Shown: positions 16,512 through 24,413 of the stretch, piece after piece | How the letters are laid out: every line of letters begins with the position of its first letter | Numbering within the stretch: the first letter of the stretch is position 1 | Source of the DNA: JAZSQZ01 sp045538175 | Lineage (GTDB): Bacteria; Bacillota; Clostridia; Christensenellales; UBA1242 | NCBI GenBank assembly: GCA_045538175.1 | Contig: JAZSQZ010000101.1 | Span: 1-64,000, forward strand | Direction: 5' to 3' | Length of the DNA stretch: 64,000 nt | The notes under the pieces: generated by a model | Told to the model about the DNA's origin: nothing | The model's input: the letters and a program-made list of their open reading frames with translations, nothing else | Databases searched by the model: none | Translations under genes and position numbers: made by a program

Positions 16512-16521
16512 GGGGTTTAGG

Positions 16522-17445
16522 ATGAAATTAGATGAAATGCAAAAGAACCTTCTAAAAGAAATTGCAGGGTTTGAAAAAATCCCAGAAGGTGCTTTTAATA
16601 TTAGAAACAATGGCGAGTTGCTTTCAAGAAACAGCACAGCCGATATTGAAATCGAAACAAAAAAAGATAAGCCTGGTATCAATATTTATATTAAGGCAGA
16701 TACAAAAAATCAAAGAGTTGATATTCCTGTTATTGTTTCAAAAGCAGGCATTGTCGATATAACATATAATGAATTTTTTGTAGGCGACAATGCAGATGTT
16801 TTGATTGTTGCTGGCTGTGGTATTCACAATGCTGGTCACGATAAAGCCGAGCACGACGGAATTCACACTTTCCATATCGGCAAAAACGCAAGGGTTAAGT
16901 ATGTAGAAAAACACTATGGCGAAGGCGATGGTGTGGGGGAGAGAGTTTTAAACCCAACAACGGTTATCGAAATTGACGAAGGTGGCTATCTAGAGATGGA
17001 TTCGTCTCAAATCAAAGGTGTTGACTCAACTGACAGAAAAACTACTGCAACACTAAAGGACAGGGCAATTCTTATCGTAAACGAAAAGATTTATACCCAC
17101 GGAAAACAAGTTGCAAAAACAGACTTTGTTATAAACCTTGATGGTAAAGATTGTGGCACACACGTTACATCAAGGTCAGTTGCAAGGGACGAGTCAAGAC
17201 AAGTGTTTACATCTCAAATGAACGGCAACAACAAATGCAGTGGACATACAGAGTGCGATGCAATCTTGATGGATAAAGCAAATGTTGAAGCAATTCCAAA
17301 AATCAGGGCAAACGATATTGATGCAAAACTTATTCACGAAGCTGCAATCGGCAAAATTGCAGGCGAGCAATTAGATAAACTTATGACATTAGGTTTAACC
17401 GAAAAAGAAGCTGAAGAAAAAATCATAAACGGCTTTTTAAGATAA
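16522..17445 (+). CDS. sufB: SufB/SufD-family Fe-S cluster scaffold
   Basis: The protein has 307 residues, clearly shorter than classic SufB (about 470). It contains the beta-helix core typical of SufBD, with the GCGIHNAGHDKAEHDG segment, EGDGVGERVL, a late RDESRQVFTSQMNGN stretch and the C-terminal IHEAAIGKIAGEQLDKLMTLGL. In the known two-gene SufBC systems of archaea and some Clostridia, this protein and SufC form the minimal assembly machine. It follows sufC by ten bases with a GGGGG-type site and is closed by a terminator. Sulfur donor enzymes must be encoded elsewhere. Confidence 0.88.
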   Translation: MKLDEMQKNLLKEIAGFEKIPEGAFNIRNNGELLSRNSTADIEIETKKDKPGINIYIKADTKNQRVDIPVIVSKAGIVDITYNEFFVGDNADVLIVAGCGIHNAGHDKAEHDGIHTFHIGKNARVKYVEKHYGEGDGVGERVLNPTTVIEIDEGGYLEMDSSQIKGVDSTDRKTTATLKDRAILIVNEKIYTHGKQVAKTDFVINLDGKDCGTHVTSRSVARDESRQVFTSQMNGNNKCSGHTECDAILMDKANVEAIPKIRANDIDAKLIHEAAIGKIAGEQLDKLMTLGLTEKEAEEKIINGFLR

Positions 17446-17448
17446 TAA

Positions 17449-17475
17449 AAATTAGGCTAAGGCCTAATTTTTTTA
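17449..17475 (+). terminator. Terminator of the suf operon
   Basis: AATTAGGC pairs with GCCTAATT around 17450-17470, followed by a T-run. Confidence 0.8.
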
Positions 17476-17522
17476 TTTGATATTTGTTTAAATAAAAAAT
17501 TTAAGTATGTTATAATAAAAAT

Positions 17523-18056
17523 ATGAAAGTACTAATCGCAACAAAAAATCAAGGTAAAATCGAAGGTGCAACAAGGGCCTTAAACAAGTTTTTTGACGAT
17601 GTTGAAGTAGTGGGTATCCCTACTGATTCTAATGTCCCGGACCAACCTGTAGACAAGGAAATTTATTTGGGCGCAAAAAATAGGGTTAAAAACTTGAAAG
17701 AATACGCAAAAGCAAATAACATAAAGGCCGACTTCTATTTTGCAATAGAAAGTGGAATTACAAACCTGCTTGGCAGTTGGGTTATAACAAATATTGCAGT
17801 TGTTGAAGATAACACAAACACCCAAAGCGTTGGCACAAGTCCGTCTTTCCCTGTGCCTGAAAGACTTGTTGGAGACGTAATAAAAAAAGACTTAAGTCAA
17901 GTTATGAACGATGTTTTTTCAAAGGACGACGAAAGGCACAATCACGGTGGTGGCATACAACTTTTAACACACAATAATCTTTCAAGAATCGACCTTACAG
18001 AGTATGCTTTTATAATGGCGCTTACAACTTTTGTAAACGAAGATAAATGGAAATAA
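17523..18056 (+). CDS. yjjX: DUF84/YjjX-type inosine/xanthosine triphosphatase
   Basis: The protein has 177 residues. It begins ATKNQGKIEGA, a nucleotide-binding loop shared with the ITPase-like superfamily, and has DQPVDKEIYLGAKNR and AIESGI segments typical of YjjX/DUF84 proteins, which hydrolyse non-canonical purine triphosphates. The start is fixed by TGT-TATAAT (17508-17516) exactly six bases before ATG 17523, with no ribosome binding site, so it is another leaderless candidate. It is monocistronic. Confidence 0.8.
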   Translation: MKVLIATKNQGKIEGATRALNKFFDDVEVVGIPTDSNVPDQPVDKEIYLGAKNRVKNLKEYAKANNIKADFYFAIESGITNLLGSWVITNIAVVEDNTNTQSVGTSPSFPVPERLVGDVIKKDLSQVMNDVFSKDDERHNHGGGIQLLTHNNLSRIDLTEYAFIMALTTFVNEDKWK

Positions 18057-18057
18057 A

Positions 18058-18082
18058 AACACGAAGAAATTTTCGTGTTTTT
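18058..18082 (+). terminator. Terminator after the DUF84 gene
   Basis: AACACGAA and TTCGTGTT arms (about 18058-18080) with a T-run. Confidence 0.75.
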
Positions 18083-18084
18083 TG

Positions 18085-18113
18085 TTTGTGTTTAAAAATA
18101 AATTTGCTATACT
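18085..18113 (+). promoter_or_regulatory. Promoter of the slipin gene
   Basis: TTTGTG (18085-18090), a 17-base spacer and TGC-TATACT (18105-18113) form the promoter. The stretch GCTATACTAAAAAAGTA is nearly identical to the one before sufC (15759-15775). Confidence 0.65.
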
Positions 18114-18137
18114 AAAAAAGTAAAAGGAGAAAAGATT

Positions 18138-18947
18138 ATGTTAGAAGCAATTATTACAATTATCGCTGTAGTTTTATTTGTTTTGCTCATTTCTATTCGT
18201 CAAATTTCAGAATATGAAAGGGGTGTTAAATTTGTTTTAGGAAAATTCAAAAAAGTGTTGGCCCCTGGTTGGCACATTGTTATTCCTATTTTCCAAAGTT
18301 ATCAAAAAACTGACGTTAGAGTTCAAGTTGTTGACGTTCCTGAACAAGACGCAATCACAAAAGATAACGTCACAATCAAAATCAACGCTGTACTTTACTT
18401 CTACATTTTTGACGCAAAGAAATCATTGCTTTCTGTTCAAAATTGTAGCTATGCTGTAACTCAACTTGCACAAACAACAATGAGAAATCTTGTCGGTAGT
18501 GTAACTTTAGACGAACTCTTAACAGACAGAGAAAGAATTTCAAACGAAATTTGTTTAATTGTTGATAAAGCAACTGATGATTGGGGTGTAAAAATTCAAA
18601 ACGTTGAACTCAAAGACATTGCACTTCCAACAGAAATGCAAAGGGTTATTGCAAAAGTCGCTGAAGCAGAAAGAGAAAAAGCAGCTGTCATCACAAAAGC
18701 AAGTGGTGAACTCGAAGCTTCAAAAAACCTTTCACTTGCAGCACAACAATTGTCAAACTCACCAGGTGCACTTCACCTTAGAACATTGTCAACAATCAAC
18801 GACGTTTCTTCAGACCAATCAAATACAATTATCTTTGCAATTCCAATCGAAGTTTTAAATGCTTTCGGTGGTAATAATACAATAAAAGCAGTTGAAGCTG
18901 TAAAAGATTTGAAGAAGAAAACAACAAAAGCAAAACCAAAGAAGTAA
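18138..18947 (+). CDS. Slipin (stomatin/prohibitin SPFH family membrane protein)
   Basis: The protein has 269 residues. One N-terminal transmembrane segment (about 3-20) precedes the SPFH/band-7 domain, with YERGVKFVLGKF, PGWHIVIPI, VDVPEQDAITKDNVTI and a coiled AEAEREKAAVITKASGELEAS segment typical of slipins. Such proteins form membrane-associated oligomers that organise membrane domains or regulate a partner protease. No NfeD protease gene is adjacent. A lysine-rich tail ends the protein. AAAGGAG precedes the ATG. Confidence 0.88.
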   Translation: MLEAIITIIAVVLFVLLISIRQISEYERGVKFVLGKFKKVLAPGWHIVIPIFQSYQKTDVRVQVVDVPEQDAITKDNVTIKINAVLYFYIFDAKKSLLSVQNCSYAVTQLAQTTMRNLVGSVTLDELLTDRERISNEICLIVDKATDDWGVKIQNVELKDIALPTEMQRVIAKVAEAEREKAAVITKASGELEASKNLSLAAQQLSNSPGALHLRTLSTINDVSSDQSNTIIFAIPIEVLNAFGGNNTIKAVEAVKDLKKKTTKAKPKK

Positions 18948-19106
18948 TAAAAAACATACAGTTTAAGGTTTCTAAATTTTGAAACTAGTGAAAAACAAGA
19001 GATTTTATTATTTGGTTCCAATTTTTTTGATTATTTTACGACACAAAAATTTTGTATGTTAAAAATTTATAATATAACGATAAAACACGAGTGAAGAAGG
19101 TTGTCT

Positions 19107-19616
19107 ATGAATATAATAAAAAACAATTTTGGCACCATAATGATTGAACAGTATGGCAATAAATATATTAGATATGATGCAGGGCAAATTAGTGATTGCA
19201 TTCTTCAAGTTAAAATAACCGAAGAAGAGTATGAAAGAGTTTTAAATGATGAAATCACTATGGAAAGCGTTGTGAATTGGTATAGCAATCGTGGTTTATG
19301 TTCTGAAGATAAACTTAGAAATGATTTGATAGCAGATTATTTGTCTTCAACCGGAAAGTACTCAGAAAAAAGACAAACTGAAATAATTGAAAAACTAAAT
19401 AAATATAGAGATTTGTTTTTTGAGTTTTATGACTATATTCTTGATGAACAATTTGTTAAAGATGATGTTGCTATAAAGATTGAAGGGTTTACAGCTAAAT
19501 CTTTGGCTACCAAATATCCACTTTCACCTTTGGGTGCATATAATTATTTAATATATTTGCGCGAAACGCCCCAAAAAGCATTGGCAGACCTTGGGGCAGG
19601 CTTGAAAAGAAAATAA
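19107..19616 (+). CDS. Hypothetical protein (169 residues)
   Basis: Mixed alpha/beta, acidic in the middle, ending with a LADLGAGLKRK basic tail. No family recognised. GAAGG seven to eight bases before ATG 19107 supports this start over the in-frame TTG at 19101. It is monocistronic, with a terminator directly after. Confidence 0.65.
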   Translation: MNIIKNNFGTIMIEQYGNKYIRYDAGQISDCILQVKITEEEYERVLNDEITMESVVNWYSNRGLCSEDKLRNDLIADYLSSTGKYSEKRQTEIIEKLNKYRDLFFEFYDYILDEQFVKDDVAIKIEGFTAKSLATKYPLSPLGAYNYLIYLRETPQKALADLGAGLKRK

Positions 19617-19625
19617 ACAATAAAA

Positions 19626-19659
19626 AAAAGTTAAGATTTTTATTTCTTAACTTTTTTTA
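19626..19659. terminator. Bidirectional terminator
   Basis: AAAGTTAAGA and TCTTAACTTT arms flanked by A- and T-runs, directly after the stop at 19616. Confidence 0.8.
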
Positions 19660-19695
19660 TTATAACAGTTTTAAAATTTTGCGACTAAGGTGTGC

Positions 19696-20286
19696 TTAAT
19701 TATTGTTTAGCCCTTCGTCTGTTGTGTTGTTGTCTGTGTTTGTGTTGTCTTGATTAGCATCTGCTGTGTTGTTTTCAGCATATGTTTCGTTTTCTTTTTC
19801 GTTAAGTGTTGCAGGTTCGTTTTCTAACTTCTTGTTAAAAACAAGTGTTGCAAGATTTAGGACTGCTGCAATAAGTGAAACAATACCACAAATAATTGCA
19901 CCCCAGCCAAGACCTAAAACATCAGTTTCACCGATAAACATATTTCCTAAACTTTTTGCATATACAGGAAGAAGGAATGTTAAAAGTGCTGTGATAAAGA
20001 AAAGAATAAAAGTAACTAAGTTTACAACTTTGTTTTGATATTTTGCAAGTGTTAAAAGTGCTGTAACAAGAAGTAAAACAAGGTTGATAACAAGAAGGAT
20101 ATTCATACCCATTTTAACAATGTTGTCGCCATAACCTAGGCAAACTTCAAGTCCGGTATAAAAACCTTGGCTTCCACTTTCTTTAGTGATTGAAAGGAAA
20201 GGGAAGAAGAAGCAAGCAATACAAACAATTCCAAGTGTTGCTGCGATAAATGATAACATTTGTGTAAGTCTTTTTTTGTTGTCCAT
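19696..20286 (-). CDS. Four-helix membrane protein with an acidic Asn/Thr-rich tail
   Basis: The protein has 196 residues with hydrophobic segments at about 12-32, 58-80, 88-108 and 128-150, then a disordered tail rich in Asn, Thr, Asp and Glu (about 155-196). No family recognised. It follows the large repeat protein gene by 19 bases on the same strand, with TAGGAG before its ATG, so the two are likely one operon and may act together at the membrane. Confidence 0.65.
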   Translation of the reverse strand: MDNKKRLTQMLSFIAATLGIVCIACFFFPFLSITKESGSQGFYTGLEVCLGYGDNIVKMGMNILLVINLVLLLVTALLTLAKYQNKVVNLVTFILFFITALLTFLLPVYAKSLGNMFIGETDVLGLGWGAIICGIVSLIAAVLNLATLVFNKKLENEPATLNEKENETYAENNTADANQDNTNTDNNTTDEGLNNN

Positions 20287-20305
20287 AGTAAACTCCTAAA
20301 ATAAA

Positions 20306-21685
20306 TTAAGCTTGTGCTTGAGTGATAACATATTCGATTACGTCAACAATGGTGCAATCTGCAAGCAGTTTTGAACTTCCAGGAAGTGTCAAAGATTCCA
20401 AATTGCTGATTGTGATTTTTGTTGAAGAGATAACGCCGTGCCAAGTTAGAGCGCCCAATTTTGCAGTTCTCATAATGTCTGTAACTTCATCGTCAAGGTT
20501 TTTAATCGTTACATCTCCTGCTTCTGCAAAGATAAGTGCCCAAATGCCTTGGTTTGCTTTGTATTGTTTATAAGTTGGGTCGCCTGTTGTATAAAGGTCG
20601 TTTTCTTCAATGTTTAGATTGAAAACTTCACTTATTGTAAGGTTGTCGATGATTTCACTCATCTTGCCGTCAACTTCTGAAACTTTAACATTGCCTTCAG
20701 CAAGTTTTCTTATAACTGCGTGTCTTGTATCTTCGCCTGTAGGTGCTGGGAAAAGGTCCTTAAATGTAAGGTTTGTAATCTTTGTTTCAAGACCTTCAAG
20801 TGTGCTTGTGCCGATTGCTTTAAGCACAGGGTTGTCACTTGTTGTGATTCCCAAAATTTTGTTTACTGTAAGTTTTGGCAACTCGTCTGGAAGATTACCA
20901 ATTGTAATATTCCTAATTGCTTCAACAACTTTGTTGCCGGTTACTTTTTCTGTTCCTACAAGTTCTTCAACGGTCATATTGTCAATTTCTTCAGGAAGAG
21001 AAACAAGTGTGTTGTTTTTTAAGTTCTTTAAGATGTCGCTACTGTCAAGGTCCATATTAAAGTCGTTTGCCATATCGCTAAGGGTATATGTGTTTTTAAT
21101 GTTTGACAATGCATCTCCAAGGGTGACAAGTGTTGAATTTTTTACATTGTTGATTAAAATCAAATCTGGAAGGGTTACTCCAAATGCTGTTTCAAGTTGT
21201 GCTAAAGTTACCTTGTCGGTTGCTTTTTTGAAGTTGTCTCCAATTTTTCCAACTTTGCCTTTTATGATATCTGTTACGTCAATTGTTTTATAATCATAAG
21301 TTCTGTTACCTTCAGAGCCGGTTACAGTTACGATGTTTTCAAGTTTGATGATACCGTGTGTATAGCAAAGTTCTTCAAAGGTGTATTCGTCGTAGTTTGT
21401 TGCGAGGTCGCTTACCTTTGACACAAGGTCGCCAATTTTCATCTCCTTGATTTCGTCTCCAAGGGCTGACATATCTGCGCCTGTCATACTTTCAATCTTT
21501 TTAAGATTAAGATTGTTTGCTGCCCACAAAATAAGTCCACCAAGTACAAGTAAAGTAAAAATAAATCCTATAAACCAACCAAAAAAGAATTTCCAATGGT
21601 GCTTGTTAGAGCCTTGTCTTTTTTGTTTTTTTGTTGGAATAAGCACAGGGGCAATAGGTATTTGTTCGTTTGAATTGTCTTGCAT
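20306..21685 (-). CDS. Single-pass membrane protein with repeated beta/leucine-type units
   Basis: The protein has 459 residues. A short basic cytosolic head (1-30) and one transmembrane helix (about 33-56) precede an extracytoplasmic part built from at least five imperfect repeats at about 183-205, 224-243, 259-279, 293-312 and 331-355, spaced 35-40 residues apart. Each carries a pattern like T-L-x-x-L-P-x-x-I-x-N-x-T-V-x-x-L. I do not recognise the family. The repeats suggest an elongated surface or scaffold structure. AAGGA precedes the ATG. The downstream four-helix gene is probably co-transcribed. Confidence 0.7.
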   Translation of the reverse strand: MQDNSNEQIPIAPVLIPTKKQKRQGSNKHHWKFFFGWFIGFIFTLLVLGGLILWAANNLNLKKIESMTGADMSALGDEIKEMKIGDLVSKVSDLATNYDEYTFEELCYTHGIIKLENIVTVTGSEGNRTYDYKTIDVTDIIKGKVGKIGDNFKKATDKVTLAQLETAFGVTLPDLILINNVKNSTLVTLGDALSNIKNTYTLSDMANDFNMDLDSSDILKNLKNNTLVSLPEEIDNMTVEELVGTEKVTGNKVVEAIRNITIGNLPDELPKLTVNKILGITTSDNPVLKAIGTSTLEGLETKITNLTFKDLFPAPTGEDTRHAVIRKLAEGNVKVSEVDGKMSEIIDNLTISEVFNLNIEENDLYTTGDPTYKQYKANQGIWALIFAEAGDVTIKNLDDEVTDIMRTAKLGALTWHGVISSTKITISNLESLTLPGSSKLLADCTIVDVIEYVITQAQA

Positions 21686-21871
21686 ATGTTTTTTCCTTTT
21701 TTATTTTATACTTAAATAATACCACACTTGAAAAATCTTAACAAATAAAACTTTATTATTTGTTTGTTTTTAAGCGTTAACAACTTGATTTTTTTGCCTT
21801 ATTTGGTTAAAATTAAGTTGTTTTATATTATTTATCTGTAAATTTTTGAAATTTACAATTTGGGGGATAAA

Positions 21872-22201
21872 ATGACTTTAAACGAATATCAAACACTTGC
21901 TATGAAAACAAAAAAACCTTGGGACGATAAAAAAGACCAACTTGTTGACGCTTGCTTAGGACTAAGTGGCGAAAGTGGTGAAGTTAACGATATAATAAAA
22001 AAACACCTTGCAGGTGCAAAACCATACGATATCGTAGACCTTAAAAAAGAAATAGGCGATGTTTTGTGGTATGTTGCAGAACTTTGCGACAGTTTAAATT
22101 TAACACTAGAAGAAGTTGCAACCCTAAACATAGAAAAACTTAAGTCAAGACACGGCGACAAGTTTAGTGGTTACGGCAACCGTACAGGAGACGGTAAATA
22201 A
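21872..22201 (+). CDS. MazG-like nucleotide pyrophosphohydrolase
   Basis: The protein has 109 residues. The all-alpha MazG signature is visible as GLSGESGEVNDIIKK and the later KEIGDVLWYVAELCD, giving the ExxE and ExxD metal ligands. Single-domain MazG proteins hydrolyse (d)NTPs to monophosphates and often clean damaged nucleotides. GGGGGA before ATG 21872 fixes the start. The in-frame TTG at 21860 lies inside the ribosome binding region. tRNA-Ser(CGA) follows 27 bases later and may be on the same transcript. Confidence 0.85.
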   Translation: MTLNEYQTLAMKTKKPWDDKKDQLVDACLGLSGESGEVNDIIKKHLAGAKPYDIVDLKKEIGDVLWYVAELCDSLNLTLEEVATLNIEKLKSRHGDKFSGYGNRTGDGK

Positions 22202-22228
22202 ATTTATCCACCAAAGTGGTGGAATTGT

Positions 22229-22320
22229 GGAAGAGTATCGAAGTGGTCATAACGGCGCGCACTCGAAATGCGTTAACGGGGTAAACTCGTTCGTGGGTTC
22301 GAATCCCACCTCTTCCGCCA
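22229..22320 (+). tRNA. tRNA-Ser (CGA)
   Basis: A 92-base class II tRNA with acceptor GGAAGAG/CTCTTCC, long variable arm, TTCGAAT T-loop and encoded CCA. The anticodon loop CTCGAAA gives CGA. A short CCACCA/TGGTGG hairpin lies just upstream (22208-22222). Confidence 0.93.
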
Positions 22321-22327
22321 AAAAATA

Positions 22328-22445
22328 AAAAGCCCTTAGGGGCTTTGATTTTTGAAAACAAGACGGAACACCTACGGCATTATAGGGCCCAAAGTTAGTA
22401 TATAAAACTTTTTATAAAGAAAATACACCTCCGTCTTGTAACTGT
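22328..22445 (-). ncRNA. Candidate structured RNA with long closing helix
   Basis: ACAAGACGGA (about 22359-22368) and TCCGTCTTGT (about 22431-22440) form a perfect 10-base closing helix around about 60 bases. Inside are AAAGTT/AACTTT arms and a GGGCCC palindrome. On the minus strand it is followed by a strong terminator (CCCC/GGGG arms of the AAAGCCC hairpin at 22331-22349, then T5-A-T6). The plus-strand T-tract of the same hairpin is weak. No ORF fits. The minus-strand promoter is not obvious, and I cannot match it to a known RNA. Confidence 0.4.
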
Positions 22446-22519
22446 CCAAAATATATATGCCTAAATTTTGAACAATATATTTATAGCAGATAAAAAACAT
22501 AAAGACAAGGAAAAAAAAT

Positions 22520-22807
22520 ATGGAAAATAACGAAATAATAAAAGAAATTGAACTTATCAAAGAGAGAAATAAAAAAGTAGAATTAGACAAAGCTTGGGAA
22601 ACAAGTTGGACAAGAAAAATTTGCATTGCTGTTTTAACTTATCTTGTTGTTGTTTTGTATTCATATATTATCAGCAAATTTTCAAACATATGGTTATCTT
22701 CACTTGTGCCTGTGTTTGGTTTTATATTGTCAACACTTTCAATAAGGTTTGTTAGAAAGTTTTGGGAAAAGGCAATAGCAAACAAAAAAACAAAAACCGA
22801 AGAATAG
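22520..22807 (+). CDS. Small two-helix membrane protein
   Basis: The protein has 95 residues: a charged, helical head (1-33), two transmembrane segments (about 34-53 and 57-75) and a lysine-rich tail. AAGGA lies about nine bases before ATG 22520. It is the first gene of a three-gene operon with HIT-like and SMI1-like proteins (gaps of nine and two bases). No specific function recognised. Confidence 0.65.
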   Translation: MENNEIIKEIELIKERNKKVELDKAWETSWTRKICIAVLTYLVVVLYSYIISKFSNIWLSSLVPVFGFILSTLSIRFVRKFWEKAIANKKTKTEE

Positions 22808-22816
22808 GAGAAGACT

Positions 22817-23344
22817 ATGATTGTAAAGGCATTTAATGGAAACATGATAGACATTGGTGATTGTATGGGTTGTGCAAAAGCAAAAACATATGGCAACTTA
22901 GATGAAAATCCAGGGCAAATTTTAAGGACAAAAAACTTTGATATTTCTCAAGATTTCGAACTTCCTATAAATGGTTTTATTGTTATCGGCAGCATAAGGC
23001 ACCTAAAGTCTATAAATGAAATGACAATGGAAGAAAAGCAAGAACTTATTGTTATCATAGACGAAACAATAAGGGCTTTAAAAAGCATAGGTGTTTGCAG
23101 TGAATACGATGTTGTTTGGGAAGAAAAGGAAGGCAATCACTTTCACGCTTGGCTTATGCCAAGACACAAGTATTTGCTAGATGCTATGGGTACAAATATT
23201 ATAAAAAAAGTTGGCGAACTTTTTGACTATGCAAAAACAAACTTAAGGACAGAAGAAAACCTAAACGAAATTGCAAAAACTATCAAAAACTTAAAAACAG
23301 AACTTTTAAAAAGTCCAACAATCAAAAGTTTTGTGGGGGAATAA
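22817..23344 (+). CDS. HIT-like superfamily protein
   Basis: The protein has 175 residues with a HIT-type core, FIVIGSIRHLKSINEM on the nucleotide-binding side and the active-site-like NHFHAWLMPRH (about 111-121), a variant of the histidine triad. HIT proteins hydrolyse or transfer nucleotidyl groups. The N-terminal GDCMGCAKAK looks like the cysteine pair of many HIT hydrolases. The C-terminus is longer and helical. GGAG lies before the ATG. Confidence 0.75.
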   Translation: MIVKAFNGNMIDIGDCMGCAKAKTYGNLDENPGQILRTKNFDISQDFELPINGFIVIGSIRHLKSINEMTMEEKQELIVIIDETIRALKSIGVCSEYDVVWEEKEGNHFHAWLMPRHKYLLDAMGTNIIKKVGELFDYAKTNLRTEENLNEIAKTIKNLKTELLKSPTIKSFVGE

Positions 23345-23346
23345 AT

Positions 23347-23751
23347 ATGAAAAACTTAGTTAAAAAATATGAAGGACAAATTGAGTTTTCAAAAAATCTT
23401 ATTACAGAAAAAGACCTTGAACTTTGTGAAAAAGAAATGGAAGTTGTTTTTGGTGCAAAGTTAAAAGAATATGTTTTAGGTTATGGATATCTCGCAAAAG
23501 ATGATGTTGAGTTTTATGGCATCAATTCAAAACAATTGCTAAATTCAGATATGGTCAAAAACACAATTTCTTTACATAAAGAATTTGAAGAAACCAAAGA
23601 TAAAGTTTTGTTTGCAAGTTTTATAGATAGTATCTATTACCTTGTAGATAAAGACGATATGGTGTTTAAGTTTGACGCAGTAGAAAAAACACTTTTAAAA
23701 ACAGAATATGATATTATAACATTTATAGATAATACTTTTTCTAACACCTAA
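23347..23751 (+). CDS. SMI1/KNR4-like protein
   Basis: The protein has 134 residues. Its order matches SMI1/KNR4 (SUKH) proteins: an N-terminal helix, ELCEKEMEVVFGAKLKEYVLGYG, then a beta-rich part and FDAVEKTLLKTEYDIITFID at the end. SUKH proteins are often immunity proteins against polymorphic toxins. No toxin gene is adjacent, so that role is uncertain. It is the last gene of the operon, with a terminator directly after. Confidence 0.6.
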   Translation: MKNLVKKYEGQIEFSKNLITEKDLELCEKEMEVVFGAKLKEYVLGYGYLAKDDVEFYGINSKQLLNSDMVKNTISLHKEFEETKDKVLFASFIDSIYYLVDKDDMVFKFDAVEKTLLKTEYDIITFIDNTFSNT

Positions 23752-23770
23752 AAACTTAATAATCTAATAT

Positions 23771-23800
23771 AAAAAAGACCAGATTGCTGGTCTTTTTTTT
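23771..23800. terminator. Bidirectional terminator between convergent genes
   Basis: AAAAAGACCAG and CTGGTCTTTTT arms around an ATTG loop. Confidence 0.85.
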
Positions 23801-23805
23801 GTTGT

Positions 23806-24399
23806 TTATTTTTCTTCAAAGTATTCTTTTCCGTGTTTACAAAGTGGACAAATATAGTCGTCAGGCATATTGTCGCCTTCGTAAACATATCCACAAATTT
23901 TGCAAACATACGATTTTTTTGTGGTTGTTTCTGGTTTTGGTTTTATGTTGTTTAGGTAATAAGAATAAGTTAGGGTTTCATTTTGATTTAGGACAACATC
24001 ATCTACAATGTCTGCAACAAATGTTATGTGTGTGCCAACATCATAGGAAGACACAACTTTTGCTGTTATATAAGAATTTGTGCTTTTTGTGATGTAAGGA
24101 ATTTGGTTTTGTGCAAGTGCAAAGTTATCAAAGTTTTCAAACTTGTTTGTGTCTTTTCCACTTGAAAAACCAAAGTGCTTTATAAGTGCAAAGTCGGTTG
24201 TTGTATCTAAAATAGAAACATTAAATTCGCCTGTTTTTTCAATTTCACTTGTTGTGAAGTTGTCTTTGTTTATTGTGATAGAAATTCGTGTTGGGTTAGA
24301 TGTAACTTGTTGTAGGGTGTTTATAACACAACCGTTATATTTTTCGCCTTTAACTGTTACGATGTACAATCCATAAGGGATATTAAAAATTGCTTTCAT
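23806..24399 (-). CDS. Flavin reductase-rubredoxin fusion (high-molecular-weight rubredoxin type)
   Basis: The protein has 197 residues. Residues 1 to about 150 form an FMN-binding split-barrel flavin reductase domain. The last 40 residues are a rubredoxin with CKICG and CPLCKHG, giving the four cysteines that bind one iron. In anaerobic Clostridia such fusions (Hrb) pass electrons from NADH through FMN to rubredoxin and on to flavodiiron proteins that remove oxygen or nitric oxide. The ATG is preceded by AAGGAG. No flavodiiron gene is in the window. It fits an obligate anaerobe. Confidence 0.88.
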   Translation of the reverse strand: MKAIFNIPYGLYIVTVKGEKYNGCVINTLQQVTSNPTRISITINKDNFTTSEIEKTGEFNVSILDTTTDFALIKHFGFSSGKDTNKFENFDNFALAQNQIPYITKSTNSYITAKVVSSYDVGTHITFVADIVDDVVLNQNETLTYSYYLNNIKPKPETTTKKSYVCKICGYVYEGDNMPDDYICPLCKHGKEYFEEK

Positions 24400-24413
24400 A
24401 AAAACTCCTTTTT

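Noticed and set aside
20610..21293. Long plus-strand open frame opposite the repeat protein
   Set aside because: Low-complexity Ser/Leu/Val composition, no ribosome site. It is an antisense shadow of the regular repeat coding.
22164..22361. Minus-strand frame across tRNA-Ser(CGA)
   Set aside because: It runs through the tRNA, a common false ORF with an RGGIRTHE-like translation.
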